Below, piece by piece: positions 31,441 through 46,700 of a DNA stretch of 64,000 bases. The notes beneath the pieces are model-generated. The model ran no database searches, was not told where the DNA came from, and saw nothing but the letters and a program-made list of their open reading frames with translations. Positions within the stretch are counted from its first letter, which is position 1. Every line of letters starts with the position of its first letter. Position numbers and translations under genes: made by a program. Origin of the DNA: Hermatobates lingyangjiaoensis (Eukaryota > Arthropoda > Insecta > Hemiptera > Hermatobatidae); NCBI GenBank assembly GCA_026182355.1, contig JAPFBL010000324.1, positions 62,001 through 126,000 on the forward strand, in the 5' to 3' direction.

Positions 31441-31706
31441 CGGGGAGGCTGGCATGAATATTGAGTGTTGCCAACGCAGTCGATTGATGGCATTATTAAA
31501 GGGTTCCCAGAAGATGACTGCCCCAGAACAGGGCTGCTTCCCCTTCACTAAAGTCACTGATGGTTTGCAGACAGAACTACTTGAAGGTTCTTCTATCATT
31601 GTTGGTTCTTTGATAGGTTCTTCTATTACTTCAACAGTTGAAGGAGTTTTGAGGAAATCTTTTACATTCCAGCTGTCATTAAAACTCAACTCGTGATCAT
31701 TGATCC
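31441..31706 (-). CDS. Gene A exon: linker fused to GH16 N-terminal block
   Basis: The acceptor 'tattgttgttag' takes in 1 nt from the WSC3 exon and reads 266 nt to the donor 'TCCCCG|gtactc' (phase 0 exit). Residues 314-358 are an acidic, Pro/Ser linker. Residues 359-402 are the GNBP-type start: the paired cysteines of VCKPS...QPCSG, then VIFWEPF and RWQHSI. This single exon joins the WSC part to the GH16 part, so the fusion does not rest on an assumed splice between two families. Confidence 0.85.
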
Positions 31707-34700
31707 CTAACAACAATAAAGATATATGATTAATTGATGAATTACGTTCTATAGACTATAGAAAACATAAATGACGTCAAAAGAACCTGTTTCATGAATC
31801 AACATTCTCCAGTTGCCACCACAATAATATTCCGGTCCAATAGGACAAGCTATATAGCACTGATTATCAGCCACCTTTAAATGTTCACTGGGTCGAACAT
31901 TGCCGCAGTAGCATTGAACTCTGAAATATATATTATTTATGAACATACATTTTTGTATTGATGACGAGGTATGACAGTTTTACCTATTTCTAATATAAAT
32001 CATGCTAACCTCAGTGGTATTAACAATATGCATGTATGCATCTTGAACCCTAGGCTACAAGAACTGAACAGTTAAATTCACACATAAATGTGTTTATATA
32101 CATATATATGTGATATGTATATATGTGGCTATAATGCAAAGGAGTACCATATAAAAAACACATATTCTTTTTTATAAACTTTTTCTTATAAAGAAGACAA
32201 ATTAAAATATTGTTCATATTTATAAAAAACTATCCAGTTAAATGTTTGTTCCTAAAGATCTGACATCCAGCAGTTCAATAATAACCTACATATACAACTT
32301 CTTCATATTTGCATTAACATTGTAATTTACTGTGGCTGAAGTCACTCCTACAAAATTATTCTAGACTTAATTTAACTCCCGCCACATTTTTTTATTTTGG
32401 ATAAACTAACAAATGAAAATGAAATTGAGTTAGGCTTTGAAAATGTAAGTTATTAAACATTATATAACGTGATTGTAATATAATGATACAATTTTAAATT
32501 ATAAATCATTTAAGTGTAATTTAGAACATGAAAAATTATAATTTTATATTTAGGTTTTTTATTAGATTTTCGTTAGGTTACCAATTAATTTTAAATAAAA
32601 GTATCAAATTCATAAAAAAAATAGGAAAATATTATAATTTAATAACAACTCCTTTCTTACAGTTTAGTTTAATTTTAAACTAATTTAATAAAATAATTAA
32701 TAACTTTAATTAAAATTTGAATACTTTTTAATGATATATTAATTATTTTATTTATAATTAATATATATGTCATATATATTTGTCATTTTATAAGTTATTT
32801 TTTATCCACCAAAATATTAATGTAATCTTAGCACACGGTTACTACAACACATCACCCCTAATAAATAAGTACATTCTTTGAGTAAATTATACGACCCTAA
32901 GCTTGCTGTCGCTGAGGTTTATGAAGAAACACAATTTATTCAGTTTTATTGGCGTATAAACTTGTAAACAAAGTTCCTAAAATTATTATGAATTTTACTT
33001 TTATACCTTCTATTTATTTAAGTATTGCTTCAGCAAAAAAATGGCTAATATTTGGTACCAACTATTTGATAGATCCAGTCTTAACTCAATTCACTTAAAA
33101 AAAATTCATTTTTTTTAATTTCATTAATTAAATCAGTTCCTTATGATCTTGAGTACTGGAACTTTTAATTAATAAATATTATTGTCAGAACAATCAAGTT
33201 TCACCACTACTCACTGCATAAAAAAGAGTGAATCATAAATTAATTTATATGGTACTTCTAGAAACAAAAATATTGTAACTGCAGTAAAAATATATAAAAA
33301 AGGTTAAAATTTAACAGGGAATCCACGGTCTCTATAACTGTTAATGAGAGAATAATAATAATTCTTTCTCTATTTATAAGAAAACTAAATTTGAATTGAG
33401 GATATTACCGCCATATGCACAGTAAACTGGGGATAGAATCGTCATGCATTTATTTTGAATTCAAAGAAAAATTAAATTTCTTACTTATATTCAACGCCAG
33501 AATATTGATAGCCCAATGAAAGGCAAATATTGAGGCATTTCTTTGGAGAATTCGTGGAACGCAACCATAGTTCTGTTCCTGACAAGATCGTTGTGTCCCC
33601 GTCGTCATTATAGCAGCCAAGTAATTTACCTTTTGGGGAAATGTCTACAACAATAGTAAAGAATAAATAATTATAAAAATAACACAATATTTAAAAACTG
33701 ATTTGTGTTAATGATGCACTTAACTAAAAAATTATCTTTCATTTTAAAACACTATCATCTAATGAGAGAATTCGATAATATTTCTTAACAACATCAATTT
33801 TTCATAGGTAATAAATTTAGCTACTGTCCATTTATCGAATTCTCTCTGATTAAATTTAATAGATCAAATATTATAAACATTAGTAACGGGCTCTTCAAGC
33901 TTGATACTTTCTTTAGAGGGCAATAGCCTTTTTGAAGAGGGTCGACAACCTTTACTTTTTTTTACTTTTTACTTTTTTTTACTTTTTTTTTCACTGTATT
34001 CCCTTGTTTCCCCAAACATTCATCTGTGGGCATTTGTGCTTTCCTGCACTTTACACCCTTTTAAAATACCACTCTTCCCTCCCACTCCTCTTAACCCCAC
34101 ACCAAGTGTTTCTGCATCTAGGGTTTCAGTTGGGTTTTTGACTCTGACGAAGACCGCTTGTTACGGTTGAAATATCTTAGTCTCTCTTTTTCCCCTTTGA
34201 TATTGTTGTTTGATCATTGTTTGTTAGTATATGTTAGTATATTAGTGAGAATCTTGAGAACTTAGAATCCATTGATATCCGGGATTTAATTAAATTTATT
34301 GTTCTCTCAAGATGGTTTGAGTGACCGGCGGTGGGTGAGAATAGCCCTTTTTCTTTTGTGGTCTCACAAGAGGCCGACTTGTGGCCTATGTGCATTCTCT
34401 CTTGGGACGACCACTACAACCTAACCTAACCCAATATTAGTAAGGTTAGATTTTCATTCATACTGGCTTACCTGGAATTCCGGTTCTAAATATTCGAATC
34501 TTCAAAGGACCTCCACAACGAAGCCTTTTATCACCAGGGCACGGAATTGAACATGTTGACTCATTCCTTCTTCGATCTGATTTGATCTCGTCACCACACT
34601 GACATTGGGTTCTAGACAAATTAAATTTCAATTTACTAATATTTGAATTTTATAAATCTAATAATAAATTTATAATATAATAAGAAATTTCAATTTCAGT

Positions 34701-37700
34701 AATTATTTATTATTACCTCTAAGTTAAATGAATATCTGTCTACCACTCTGGTGTAAATTCTATCCGTTCTAATAAAATTTCTGATAACTTCATTATAGTC
34801 GCGCTATTTAACTTCAGAAACACTTAATTAAAGAAAAACGATAAAATAAAGAGCATTTTGTTCCTCAAACATATTATTTCATAAGCAATATATTTTACCA
34901 TCAATGTGTCCATCTCCAATCTATAGACTGAATTATTTAATACAACTATAAGAACATATTTATAACCTAAAGATGTTCACATTATGGTAAAAATTTATTG
35001 CTTATAAAATTGAGTAATTTAGTAATAAAAAAGTTTTTTTTTACATTATACATTTCTAAATTTCTAATTAAAATATATATTTACAGGTCATATTGTTTAT
35101 TTAATATTCATTCCACGTATCATTTTATATTATATAGTGATAAATTTATATGTAATTTATATTTCTTAGCTTTCTTTTCTTCACCAGAGATAATATAGTT
35201 AGTACATTTGCTTTGAATCAAACCTAATGTAAAAACAGAAAAATTTGAGTTGAAGGAATAACTTTAAGTTAACTCTTTTAACTCAAATATTTGTGTAATT
35301 TTTTTTATTTAAATCAAATATATTTGAGCCATAGCATCAATTAAAGCTTTTCTATTTCATATATAACTACATTTCTATCATTGTAGAATCTTCACCCTAG
35401 TCACTAGTCTGATAAACTGTCAAATTTCTTCCCCAATAAGGTGAAGGAAAAAAAACTAATAAACATAAATTAGAGGTATTTATCAATATACAATATAAAA
35501 TAATGAATCATGAATTATTAACACATGTATTTGTATTAACAAATAAATTTAATTCCAAAGAACCATCTTTTAGGAATGCAGTGTCATTTTTTTATAATTA
35601 TCTAAGAGTTCTCTTCATTAAAATGAAGCAGTTATAAGTTAAATTTGCTCAAATTTCTGTCCTAATACATTTATAGTATGGATTCCACAGTTGATTCCAA
35701 AAGTTCAGCATATAGAACTAGTATATTCAACTACTTATATGCATTTGATTAAAGGAAAAGAATAAAATATCTGTTTAACAATCATTTTTAAATACTTGTA
35801 GTATATGACTTGTAAAAATTAGTACTTCTAATATAACAATTAGCGCATGATCTAATAATGTACCGACTACTACTCGAGAATGGGATCATTACCATGATCG
35901 AAAATTGATAAATGATTTGAATCTATGATGTTCGTTCTTCGTGGTGCTTTTGATTTTGGGTATTATAGATATATTTCAATATAAACAAAGCTACATAGGT
36001 AAATGAAAAACACATTTACAGTCTCTAATTTTCCATTTGAACCATTATAAGGAAAGAATTCAAAAATAGACAAAAATAAAGAGAACAACTTTTATGTATT
36101 GTCTATTAACGTATAAACCACAGTAGGTTATCAGAAAAATGACTAAGGTCTCTCAACCAAAACAAGTGGTCTTCGTCAGAGTCACAATGATAGTCAGTCA
36201 GTATCTGACGAAGAGCACTCGTTTTGGTTGAATGATCACAGCCATTTTTCTCATTTCTTACAGTAGTTTAGACGTTGATTTTTATTTAAGACTAGCAAAC
36301 GTACCCGTCTTTGACGGAATCAAAAATTCTATTATACTTGGTATTCCAAAATATCAATTATAGTATTATACTAATACTACAATTAGAAGTTATAGAATAG
36401 TAGAAAATACCATTATTAGTACAGTGCTAAAAAAAAGCCTCTGTATACAAAGATTAGATTTTAAGTTAGACATACACAAATCTGCAATCAATGTTTCAGC
36501 TTTATACGAGTATGTCTTATGGTAGCAATATTTTGTGGACAAACCGACAGACAGAAATTATTCTAAGGATACATGTGGCTACTCTGAAGTATGAAACGTA
36601 AAGAAACTTGAAATGAGTTAGTTCTAATTAACGTGCTCCCAGTCAAAAGCTAGCACGCAAGCCACTGGGCTACTCTGGTTCCATACCTTACTTTATTACC
36701 ATTGTTTATATTACGCAAATATTAAATTAAAAAAAAATATTTTTGTTGTGTTTATTTATAATACATTTGCACTACTGTCATCGGCGAGCAAGCCAGCTAC
36801 TGGCTACCCTGGCTAGATCCCTTTACTTTATTACCATCTTTTATATTATCCACATTTTAAATTCAAAAAAATATTTGTTTGTTACATTTATTTATAATAC
36901 ATTTGCACTACTGTCATCGGCGATCACGCAAGCCACTGGGCTACTCTGGTCCCATACCTTACATTATTACCAGTGTATTTATTAAGCAAATATTAAATTA
37001 AAAAAAAGTTGACAGTTATATATAATACATAGCAAACGTACCCGTCTTTGACGGAATCAGAAGTTCCTGTTTTGGTTTATTGCCGTGTGCCTATTGCCTT
37101 TCGGCTATACCACGGAGGAATCAGAAGTTCCGTCATTTTTGGTATTTCAAAATGTCATTAGAAATTATAGAATAGTAGAAAATACCATTATTACTACAGT
37201 GTTAAACAAATGCCTCCAGCTAATACACTACATTAGCTGTCTGTCCTTCAGGTTCATGGTAGAAGAAAGAGTTGAAACCTCTGACCGTTGAGCATGTAAA
37301 CTACATTTGACCATGTGAGAAAAACTTGGTTTTGCTACCTTGTAATCCTGCGTTAGATGAAGTCTCCCTTTGCGACTTAGTTAACGTCATTGCGAAATAG
37401 ACTCTGACCGGACTTTGCAATCATTTCAACGTAAACAGACAGTGGCTCGGAATCAATGGTATGTGAAGTATACACACAGACTCCCCAATACCACATCCAG
37501 TCATTATGTCCGCCTCTATGGCATATCTGTGTAGAGCACGAAGTCAGAGTTGTGTCCCGTTGCACAGTTTTTAGGGCACTCATGTTTCGTAACATGAAAT
37601 TTGTTACTGCTACTAAATTGCAGCGTGATCGGTGCTACTACTTTAAGTTTTTACTCATGAGCAGGCAGTCCAGGAGAAATAAATTCAGAGTCAAGAAATT

Positions 37701-40700
37701 CAATTAGATAATGAACTGCTTCTTCATCACTAATCCAATATCTTTACTGACTTGTAAGTTCTTTCCTCGGCTTCATATAGCGTAAGAACTTTTTTGTTGA
37801 TTTTTCCTCCCTGTTCATATTAAGAGTTGAGAATTGCTCGTTTACAAAACATTTATTCTCAATAGATAGTACATCCTTAACTCTGTGAAACACCATTTCA
37901 ATGATGTCAAATACGCAATATATTCATATGCTCAATTGAAATTAAAATCAACTAACAATACCTACTTGCCACACCTGTGTATTTTCAAAACAAACTTGTC
38001 TGTGAAGTTAGGAAAATACAGCTAAAAGCCCCATAACTTCGCTTCTGTACTGAATTAATAATATATTTAGAGCCCATATTTTAAGTTAGGCACACACAAA
38101 TCCAGTGTCAATGTTTCAGCTCGCTATGTCTTATGGTGGCTGAGTTTACTTGTGACAAACATTTTTGCGTTAAACGTCCATAACTTCACTTCTACGTTGA
38201 ATTTCCAATCAATTCATAGCCTATATTTTAAGTTAGACCTACACAAATCTACTGTAAAAGTTTCAGCTTTATATGTCTTATGGTAGCTGAGTTTACCTGT
38301 GACAAAGTTTTGCGGACAAACCGACAAACCGACAGAAATTTTTCTAAGGGTGGATTCGGTTTCTCCAATGTATGAAACGTAAAGAAAACTTGAAATGAGT
38401 CAGTTCTAAGCAATGTACAGACAAAATCATTATTTTATTTATAAAGATATTTATTGTGAAATCTGGTTATATTGTGTATATTTGTTTATATTGAACTTTA
38501 GTTGCCGGTTTTGGATCGTTTTTTCACGGTTAAACTATATATGTGTAGGCTGAGATTACTACAGTATTAAAATAATATTGTAAAATCTCTGCAGTCTCCA
38601 CATGCGACTCTACAATTAAAGAAATCACCACAAAACTTCTTCATTTTACTTTGAATTATGTAGTGATTTCTTTAATATATGTATTCAAAATACTGTCATA
38701 ATATTTACTGTAATTATAATACTATGAGATACATAATTTGATTAATTTATTAAATATGACTAAATTCTTAAACAAATAAAAAAAAATGTAAGTACATAGT
38801 AATGAAATTTACCCATACTGAACCCCTGCGAGTCTATAACCTTCCCTCAAACATTGGCCAATACAAAACTCTGGAGTCAATAATTTTGGAAATTCCATAA
38901 GTTTGTCGGTAAGAATAGGTAGATATATAGAGTCAGCAAAACATCCAAGGTAGCTTTCAGGATGATCGTTACCCTCTTTCTCTAAAGAATAGAATTAAAT
39001 ACACATTTAAATAGTTAACTACATAAGTTAATATTATGGTATCCAATAAATCAAAATTTCCATTATTGTCTGATTATCTAGCTTAATGAAATTCATTTAA
39101 CAGCTAAAATAGAAATTTCAACTTCTGAAATACTCAATTCTATTATTTATATTTTCTAAACCATCAATGTGATCATCTTCAGTTTACAATTTAATTTCTT
39201 CTTCTTCAATTAAAGTTTTCCACAATTTTAAACACATTATAAAATTTAAATTCAACAAAATTTCAATAAGCGTGAATAATAAGCAATGAACAATAAGCGT
39301 GAATAATTTGAGCATTAGGCATTTTTTCTTTTGAGATTTGTAATTAAATCATATATGTGTTGCTCACTTTTCATTGAATTTCGATAAATTCTCTATGATA
39401 AAAAACTGGTTGAGGAATAGTCATACAAAAATAATACAACAAATAACAAAATTGTAAAAAGAAAATATAATATTTTTCATAAAGTTCATAGTTGATTAAA
39501 ATACTTTTTTTTGTAAATAGATTCATTTACTCTATTTACTCACATCCAGAAAATTGGAATTTGTAAATTAATAGTAATTAATTTAATTGTTGACAATTAA
39601 ATTAATAGTAGTTAATTTAATTATTGACAATTCGAAAATCCTGAAATTTTAAGATAGTAAAACTTAGAAAACAATTTATCCAACTTAAAAAAATACTGAA
39701 TTATTACAATTCAAAAAAATCTTATAGAGTTTACTATTAAAATACAAGTGATTTAAATTAATTCGAAAAAAATACTTCAATTAAAATATTAATAATAAAT
39801 TATTTTTAAAATAAAATATTTAAACAATTAAGAAATTAACTGGAAATATAAAGTACATTTGTCCAATACTGGGTTAATAATCACTCCATGTAGCAATGCT
39901 TTTATTTACATGAATAATCATTTGTGAAGTCAGACTTAATCACATGTTTTAATTAAAAGGGATAAGCGAGGTTTTGTAGTAAATCACTAAAAGTATTTTA
40001 TTACCATACCAATTAGTTTTGTTACATTAAATAACAACTACTATCTAATGACAATTTTGAAGAAGGTACTTCTTCTAATACAATGTTATTTTTTGATAGG
40101 AGAATTAATATTTATGTAGATATTAATGACTAATAAAAACGTTTTCTTCTTCTTAGAGTTTGGTCAGGGTTAATATACGAAATCACCTTTTCGCCAACAT
40201 TTTGTCTTTATTTTAAGACATCCTCAGGGCTATAAACTAACAAAAAACAATGGAAATTTGCATATCTAGTTTACAATCATCATAACAAATTCAAAAAACA
40301 TACTTACTCAAGGCTAGCTTCTAATTCCGGACCAATTTTTAAATTTGTTATGATGACCTGACCAGCTTCTTTCAAGAGATCACAGCGCCTCAAAGCAATG
40401 TACCCACAATGTAAGGGGACTACAATGTACCAGTCAGTGATTCACTACAGACCTTACAAGTAGTAGCGAAGTACGGTATTTCTTATCCATCTTACTGGTC
40501 TTTAATCTATCTATTCTAATCCCCCCACATAGGGGGAAAATTGAATAAGCATCTATTTATTGGAATAATATTTCTTTAGAAGTGCAAAAATGTTTTAATT
40601 GATAGCATTTATTTAATTGGGAATGAATTTTACCGGTTATGTCGTAGACGCTTATTCTCAAATTTCCACCACAAATCTGTGATTTGTCACCCTCACATCT

Positions 40701-43700
40701 TAAGGTACATCTTTTCGTCTCAGCCATGTAAGTTAAGGAAGGTCTTTTGGTATCACAAAAACACTCGTGTCTAAAACAATATTTAAATTCACAATTACTC
40801 CTTGCTTATTCAAACAAGTACATTGATTTATTAATTTTAACAGTAATTTAAATCAGTTCAAAGTATTATTAAAATTTACATAAGCATTTATTTCAAATAA
40901 AAAAATAAGACATATGCTTATATTAAGATTTTTATCAATGATACAAATGACTACATCAAAGTAACTGCTTTCTCTCTTTCGATATACTGGGAAAATACCA
41001 CTTTTAACCCTGTATGGACCTTTTAAATCGATTGTTGACGAAATAAAAGCGGATTTACCTATTCTGTCTTAGGAGTCCCCTATAAGAATGTGCTATTTGT
41101 GGTCTGTAAACTGTCTGCTAACCCGAATTAAGGAAACATGCTAAAAATTTACCAATACTCTAGAACTATCTCCACATACAGAACAAGCCTGCCGTAAGGT
41201 ACACCTCCTGGCTAGTGAAATTAAAATTAATTAAGACATTTTCTATAATTAATAGTGTGACTTTGATGGAACATCTTAGTCCCATCTCTCAACTTCTTAC
41301 TCTGATTAAACATTAATTTTTATTTCACTTAGTTGTTGAAAACAATTAAAAACCCATCAGTTGGGTTTTTGACTCTGACGAAGACCGCTTGTTATGGTTG
41401 AAAGATCTTAGTCTTGTTTTCCCATTTCATATTGTGGTTTGATCATTGATTGTTATTTCACTTGTTTGTGTGAAATCTTTATATATATCTTCAATTAAAA
41501 ATTAGAAAAATTAATCAAACTGGACACAATACGAGTTCAAAATTGAATAAGAGTAACACACAGAGTAAAAAAACACATTTAAAAACTCTTGTTTGTAAGT
41601 TACTCTTCTTCGATTTTGAACTTATATGTATATCAACCTTCAAACCGCAATAAGAACAAAAGCTGTTATAAAGTTTTTTGTTTTAAAAGTTGTTTTCGTT
41701 TACTTTACATATGCTCATGCTTAAATATGTCTCTTGGACAAATGATTTGGGAATTACCACCAGCCCACGGTTAAGTTGTTAGAAAACTAGAGCAGACCAG
41801 CTTAAATGTCGTGAACACAGAAGCTGCTGTGTATTTTAATGAAATATATTTAATATGCAAGCTTGTTTGTTGTGAGTTTGAGAGTAAACCTGTATTTATT
41901 TAAAATTAATTGAATCAAAAGTACATAAAATTTTTTTCAGAAATGAACAACACAGTAAATTTATTTACCCTTTATGTAGTCCAGCGTAATCCATTTCCTT
42001 CTCTTTACAATACTCTATACACAATTCAGGAGTAAGGCTATTTGGAAAATTTTTGAATTCTCCTGATAGTAACCTAGAAGTCTCAGATATTTCTTTGTAA
42101 CATCCAATGAACTTGGCAGCATCTAAAAAAAAAAAAAAAAAAAAAATAGATTTTTCTATTTAACATGATAGTTCATTTTGACATAAAATCAGTATCAGCA
42201 TTTTGTATTACGCTTCGCTCTTTTAGCGGGACTGAGCTTATACTAGTACCCAACTTCATGTAAGCCCTTACCCTCCTTAAATTCCAACCCTCTTCCTAAC
42301 CTCCTACCCTTACTCTCCTCCAAGGTATCCCTCTTTAGAGAAGATTACCAGAGGAAAACTTCCTAGAAGGCAACCTTAAATTCTAGTGTAGTCCTAAAAC
42401 TGTGGGTAGTGGTAAATCAGTAAACGATTTGTAAATAAATTAGGATGGAATCACTTTCAGATACGAGTTAAAGAACATTAACTTTTTTCAATGGTGAAGC
42501 TTCTGTAAGTCTTTTTCTCATTATACATGTTGTAGTATATATTGTGTATTTTTTTTTAATTTTTCTGGAAATATGACATTTATAGTGAATATATTAATAG
42601 CTTATTTTATTAAATTAACAATTTTTGAAAGAACTATAAAAATAATTAGATTCATCAAAGTGATATTAGTTCAAATAAACTTGCTTAGTTTACCTATATA
42701 AATTGATTGGTTATATCATAAAAATTTAAATGGTTCCTTATTTATTTCGGATTGTTCTTTAGGAGTTTTCTTTTCATCAATAACTGTGGTATTCGAATTG
42801 GAAGACTTACTCGGACATAGGCAAATATATTTGTCTCATTGTGAGCATTGCTTGTAATCTCGTTAGTTTTACATAATAGAGTGTTTAAAACATTTCTATT
42901 TTTGCCAGTGGAGTTTATCTGTATAAATAATTTAAAGTAAACATGAAAACTTAAAACAAATCTAATGAAAATAGCTTTGTTAACGGAAGAATTCTGTATT
43001 GAAGTAAATATTTCTGCTAAGATCCGTGAAAATTGATAGCCACACTATCAAATAATTTATTTCAATTAACATTTGAAGATTTAATATTTTATTTTTTTCA
43101 CTCTCTCGTTCTTAATATTTAATAGATTAAAAATGATTACGTAGTATTTCTTCAAAATAATTACTCAGTGGGGAAGGATAGATTTTGGAAATCTAATCAA
43201 ATAAATTAAAATGAACATTTACTTCAATAAATTAAATTTAATATATGATTTTATTAAATAGCATTAAAAAGATATTAGATGAAAATAAAGGTAAATAAGA
43301 TGGTTTAAGTTAGATTAGTCCCATTACCTACTGTAATATGTAGTTCTGCCAGAGTTGATCAAAATTGAGAAAACAACACTACCCAAGTTTGCAGTATAGC
43401 TTTTGATCGTTTATTTATACATCCATCTTTAGGAAGATTATCGATCAGCTGCTGTTCCCCATTAGCATGTTTGTAAAAATTGAACAAAATAATAAAAAAA
43501 AATTATTAAAGTAAGAAAATGTAAAAATAAATTAGTTTAACTGTCTGTATAGTGCTGCTCTTAATGTTTACGGACACTCAAAGAACTATTCATCTCAATA
43601 GGAAACAGCTTTACTAGCAATTTTTTTTTATATATTTATAATTTTATATTTGATTTTATTAAAGTATAATTATTTGATTTCCCATTAAAATTGTTTAAAT

Positions 43701-46700
43701 ATAAAGTTTGCATTTTACTATAATTGCATTATAATATTAATGAGAAAAATTCAGTTGGTTTTTTTTAACTCATGTTAAAGATTCTCATGTTTTAATAGTC
43801 TCTAGTTAAATTGTCTGCTTCCCTGTTAACTGAAGCCGGTAGCTAATATGAAATTGAGTTTGTATAAGTAATGTTGATCATTAGGTACTGTCCAAATATT
43901 TTGACAGTAAGAGTTAATTAAGACAGTAACTCCCACATATTAAAAAAATTCTCTATTTTTTTAACTTCTTTTTAACTATTTTAGTTTTTAAATGGTGTTT
44001 AACGGTGCTTTATTTAATTAAACACCTAAGATAACTTATGATAATTAACATTAAATAGATAAAACCTAGATTTTCTACATAATGTTATCATGACTGATAA
44101 TCAAATTATCATTTCTTTAGATGAAGTCGAATTCCCTACTTACTTAAGTAGATACTGTACGCAACTTGTAAAGTGACTGCTAAGTAAAATTTATGTAGTA
44201 CTAGATAAATGTTCCTCTAGCCTCTTCATACTTTTCGATTAATGTTTCTAACAACTTTTGTGGAACTAACAATAATGTTATTTTATGTAAAATGTTTATA
44301 TCAATAATTTTAAATCTTCCATTTATTTTTAACTATCATCTAAACTTTGAAATCTTGAATGTTTTTAGGCCTTGATTTTGAATTTGCAGAGTCTTTGTAT
44401 AAATTATAAATAGTTTTACGAGCTTCAAAATACTCAGGGGAACACGATCACTGAATTACTAAACTTGGGACCATCATCAAAACACTCAGGGGAACACCAT
44501 AACTGAATTACTAAATTCTGAGGTAAAATCGATAAACAAACAAAAGTCTCCACACAAATGAAGTTTTATTCAACATCAACGCGTTTCGAACACTTTGTGT
44601 TCATCATCAGAAAGACACCAAGGATGTGGTGCTGACGGGTTGGTCCAGTGAAAACAACAAGTAGAAAATGTTTTCCTATTTGTTGTTTTTACTGGACCAA
44701 CCCGTCAGCACCACATCCTTGGTGTCTTGTTGCTGTTGAATAAAACTTCATTTGTGAGGAGACTTTTGTTTGTTGATCCATTTTACCTCAGAATGAGTAA
44801 ATTCCACACAATTACGGATTGCACAACTAATGATTTGAATTACTAAACTTAGGACCATCATCAAAATACTCAAGGGAACACCATCACTGAATTACTAAAC
44901 TTGGGACCATCATCAAAATACTCAGGGGAACACCATCACTGAATTACTAAACTTGGTTCATCATCAAAACACTCAGGGGGAAGTTTATCGTTCAATTACT
45001 ATTTTTGGGGCCAAGTGGTCTTAGAAGTTCACCACTCTGCAGTAGTAGCTTTAGTCATAAATCACAATAACAGACCACTTTTGTAATCCTACATAGCACA
45101 GGTGATATTTTTTTAAGTTGTCTACAATTTAGTACCAAAAGAATGAAACAATAAGAAAAGTTTAAGTGATACAGTATAAATAAAATTAAGATAAATCAAC
45201 TGACTGTGAAACTAAATTAGCACAAATTATTGCCCTCAACGGTTTTCAAAACAACATCATTAATGTCACATTAATCTAATGGGACCTTCACTAGTTAATA
45301 GATCCCAGACGAGTTAGAGACTTCTATCAAAGGATATTCTAAGCAGAATAGATATTAATAAAAATTGTACAAATTTATTAAGTGTCCTAAGAACTTGAAA
45401 TCAAAGCAATACCTGTCACCCCAAAGAACCTTTTAGCAGCTGATTGGTAAAAAACAAAGCAATTTTCAACATTCGAAAAGATTAATTGTTATAATAAATC
45501 TAACAGATAGACTCCAATAAATACAAAGAAATAAATAAAGTTCTCAATAATCTAATATTTAGTTTAAAATCATCAAGAATTAATTATCAATTTTCTGATT
45601 TAGACCAAATATCCAAATCCGATAATTCGGTTTTATTTAAAAAAGATCTTCTTCAAAGATAAAAGGAAAACTTCCCTACAGCTTTCAACTACATTATCAA
45701 TGGTATATAAACGATTGATTTGACGATTTTAAGTTTCTAAATCTGTAAAACCAAACTGTGTATTCCAGGCTTAAAGAATACACTACAGAAGTAAGAGACA
45801 AATTATATTACTCTGTACTTATATTTATTTAAAATATCAAAATAGTCGAATAAATAGACTAACTAAGAAGTAAAAATTAATAACATAAAACAGAACTGCT
45901 TTTACCAGGGACGTATATTAGAAAAGCTTTTTGACCTTGAGCTATCAAGTGAAATCTAGCCGAAACTTTTGAACTATTCAAGACGTAAACACGAAAGTCT
46001 AGGGAAAGATGATGTTTTGAAATATAAAATGAAAAACTTGATAAGTTGAGATTTTATTATTAAACATATTAATAGTTATAATTAGTAATAATACAATCCG
46101 TCATACCTCGTAAAGTCTCAGAAAAACTCGACCGGTTTCGGGTCCGTCTGGATCCCATCTTCAAGAGCACCTAACTGACTGTGAATGTTATTTTCCTATA
46201 ACCTACCTACATATGTCATCTACAATGACTAATATTACTAACTTTCTAATATTACTAACCTCAGTGGAACTAACCCATTAACTATATTAATAGTTGTTGA
46301 TGATTTCGTTGTATGCAGTACTTGTCAGATGTTTAAGATCTGCCATTCGTATCTAATACAGTACATGTTTTAAAACATGGCTTAATTATTCTTACACAAA
46401 AAGTAACCAACAGCAAACATCACAAGATTGCACTGTCCACAAACAATAGAGGATTTCAACAATCTAATGCAAGTATTTTCTTTTTGTATAAATGATTATT
46501 TCATTAACACCGAACGGATTTAAGTAGCAAATAACAATAGTATAAAGACGATAAATTAAATAATGTTCATACTAACCATCTAAGTATTAATATATTTCCT
46601 AAAATGTCAAAATAAAGTTTTAAACTTTACAAATCTTACAACATATTAAATAATTTGTTTATAATTTACACAGTTCCTAGTATTTCAATAAACATTTTGG

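Noticed and set aside
31454..31696. Plus-strand ORF opposite the linker/GH16 exon
   Set aside because: It is an antisense shadow. The minus frame has the splice sites, phase and GNBP motifs.
44437..44990. A CRISPR-like array of repeats
   Set aside because: The units are contiguous without unique spacers, the genome is eukaryotic and no cas genes exist; it is a minisatellite.
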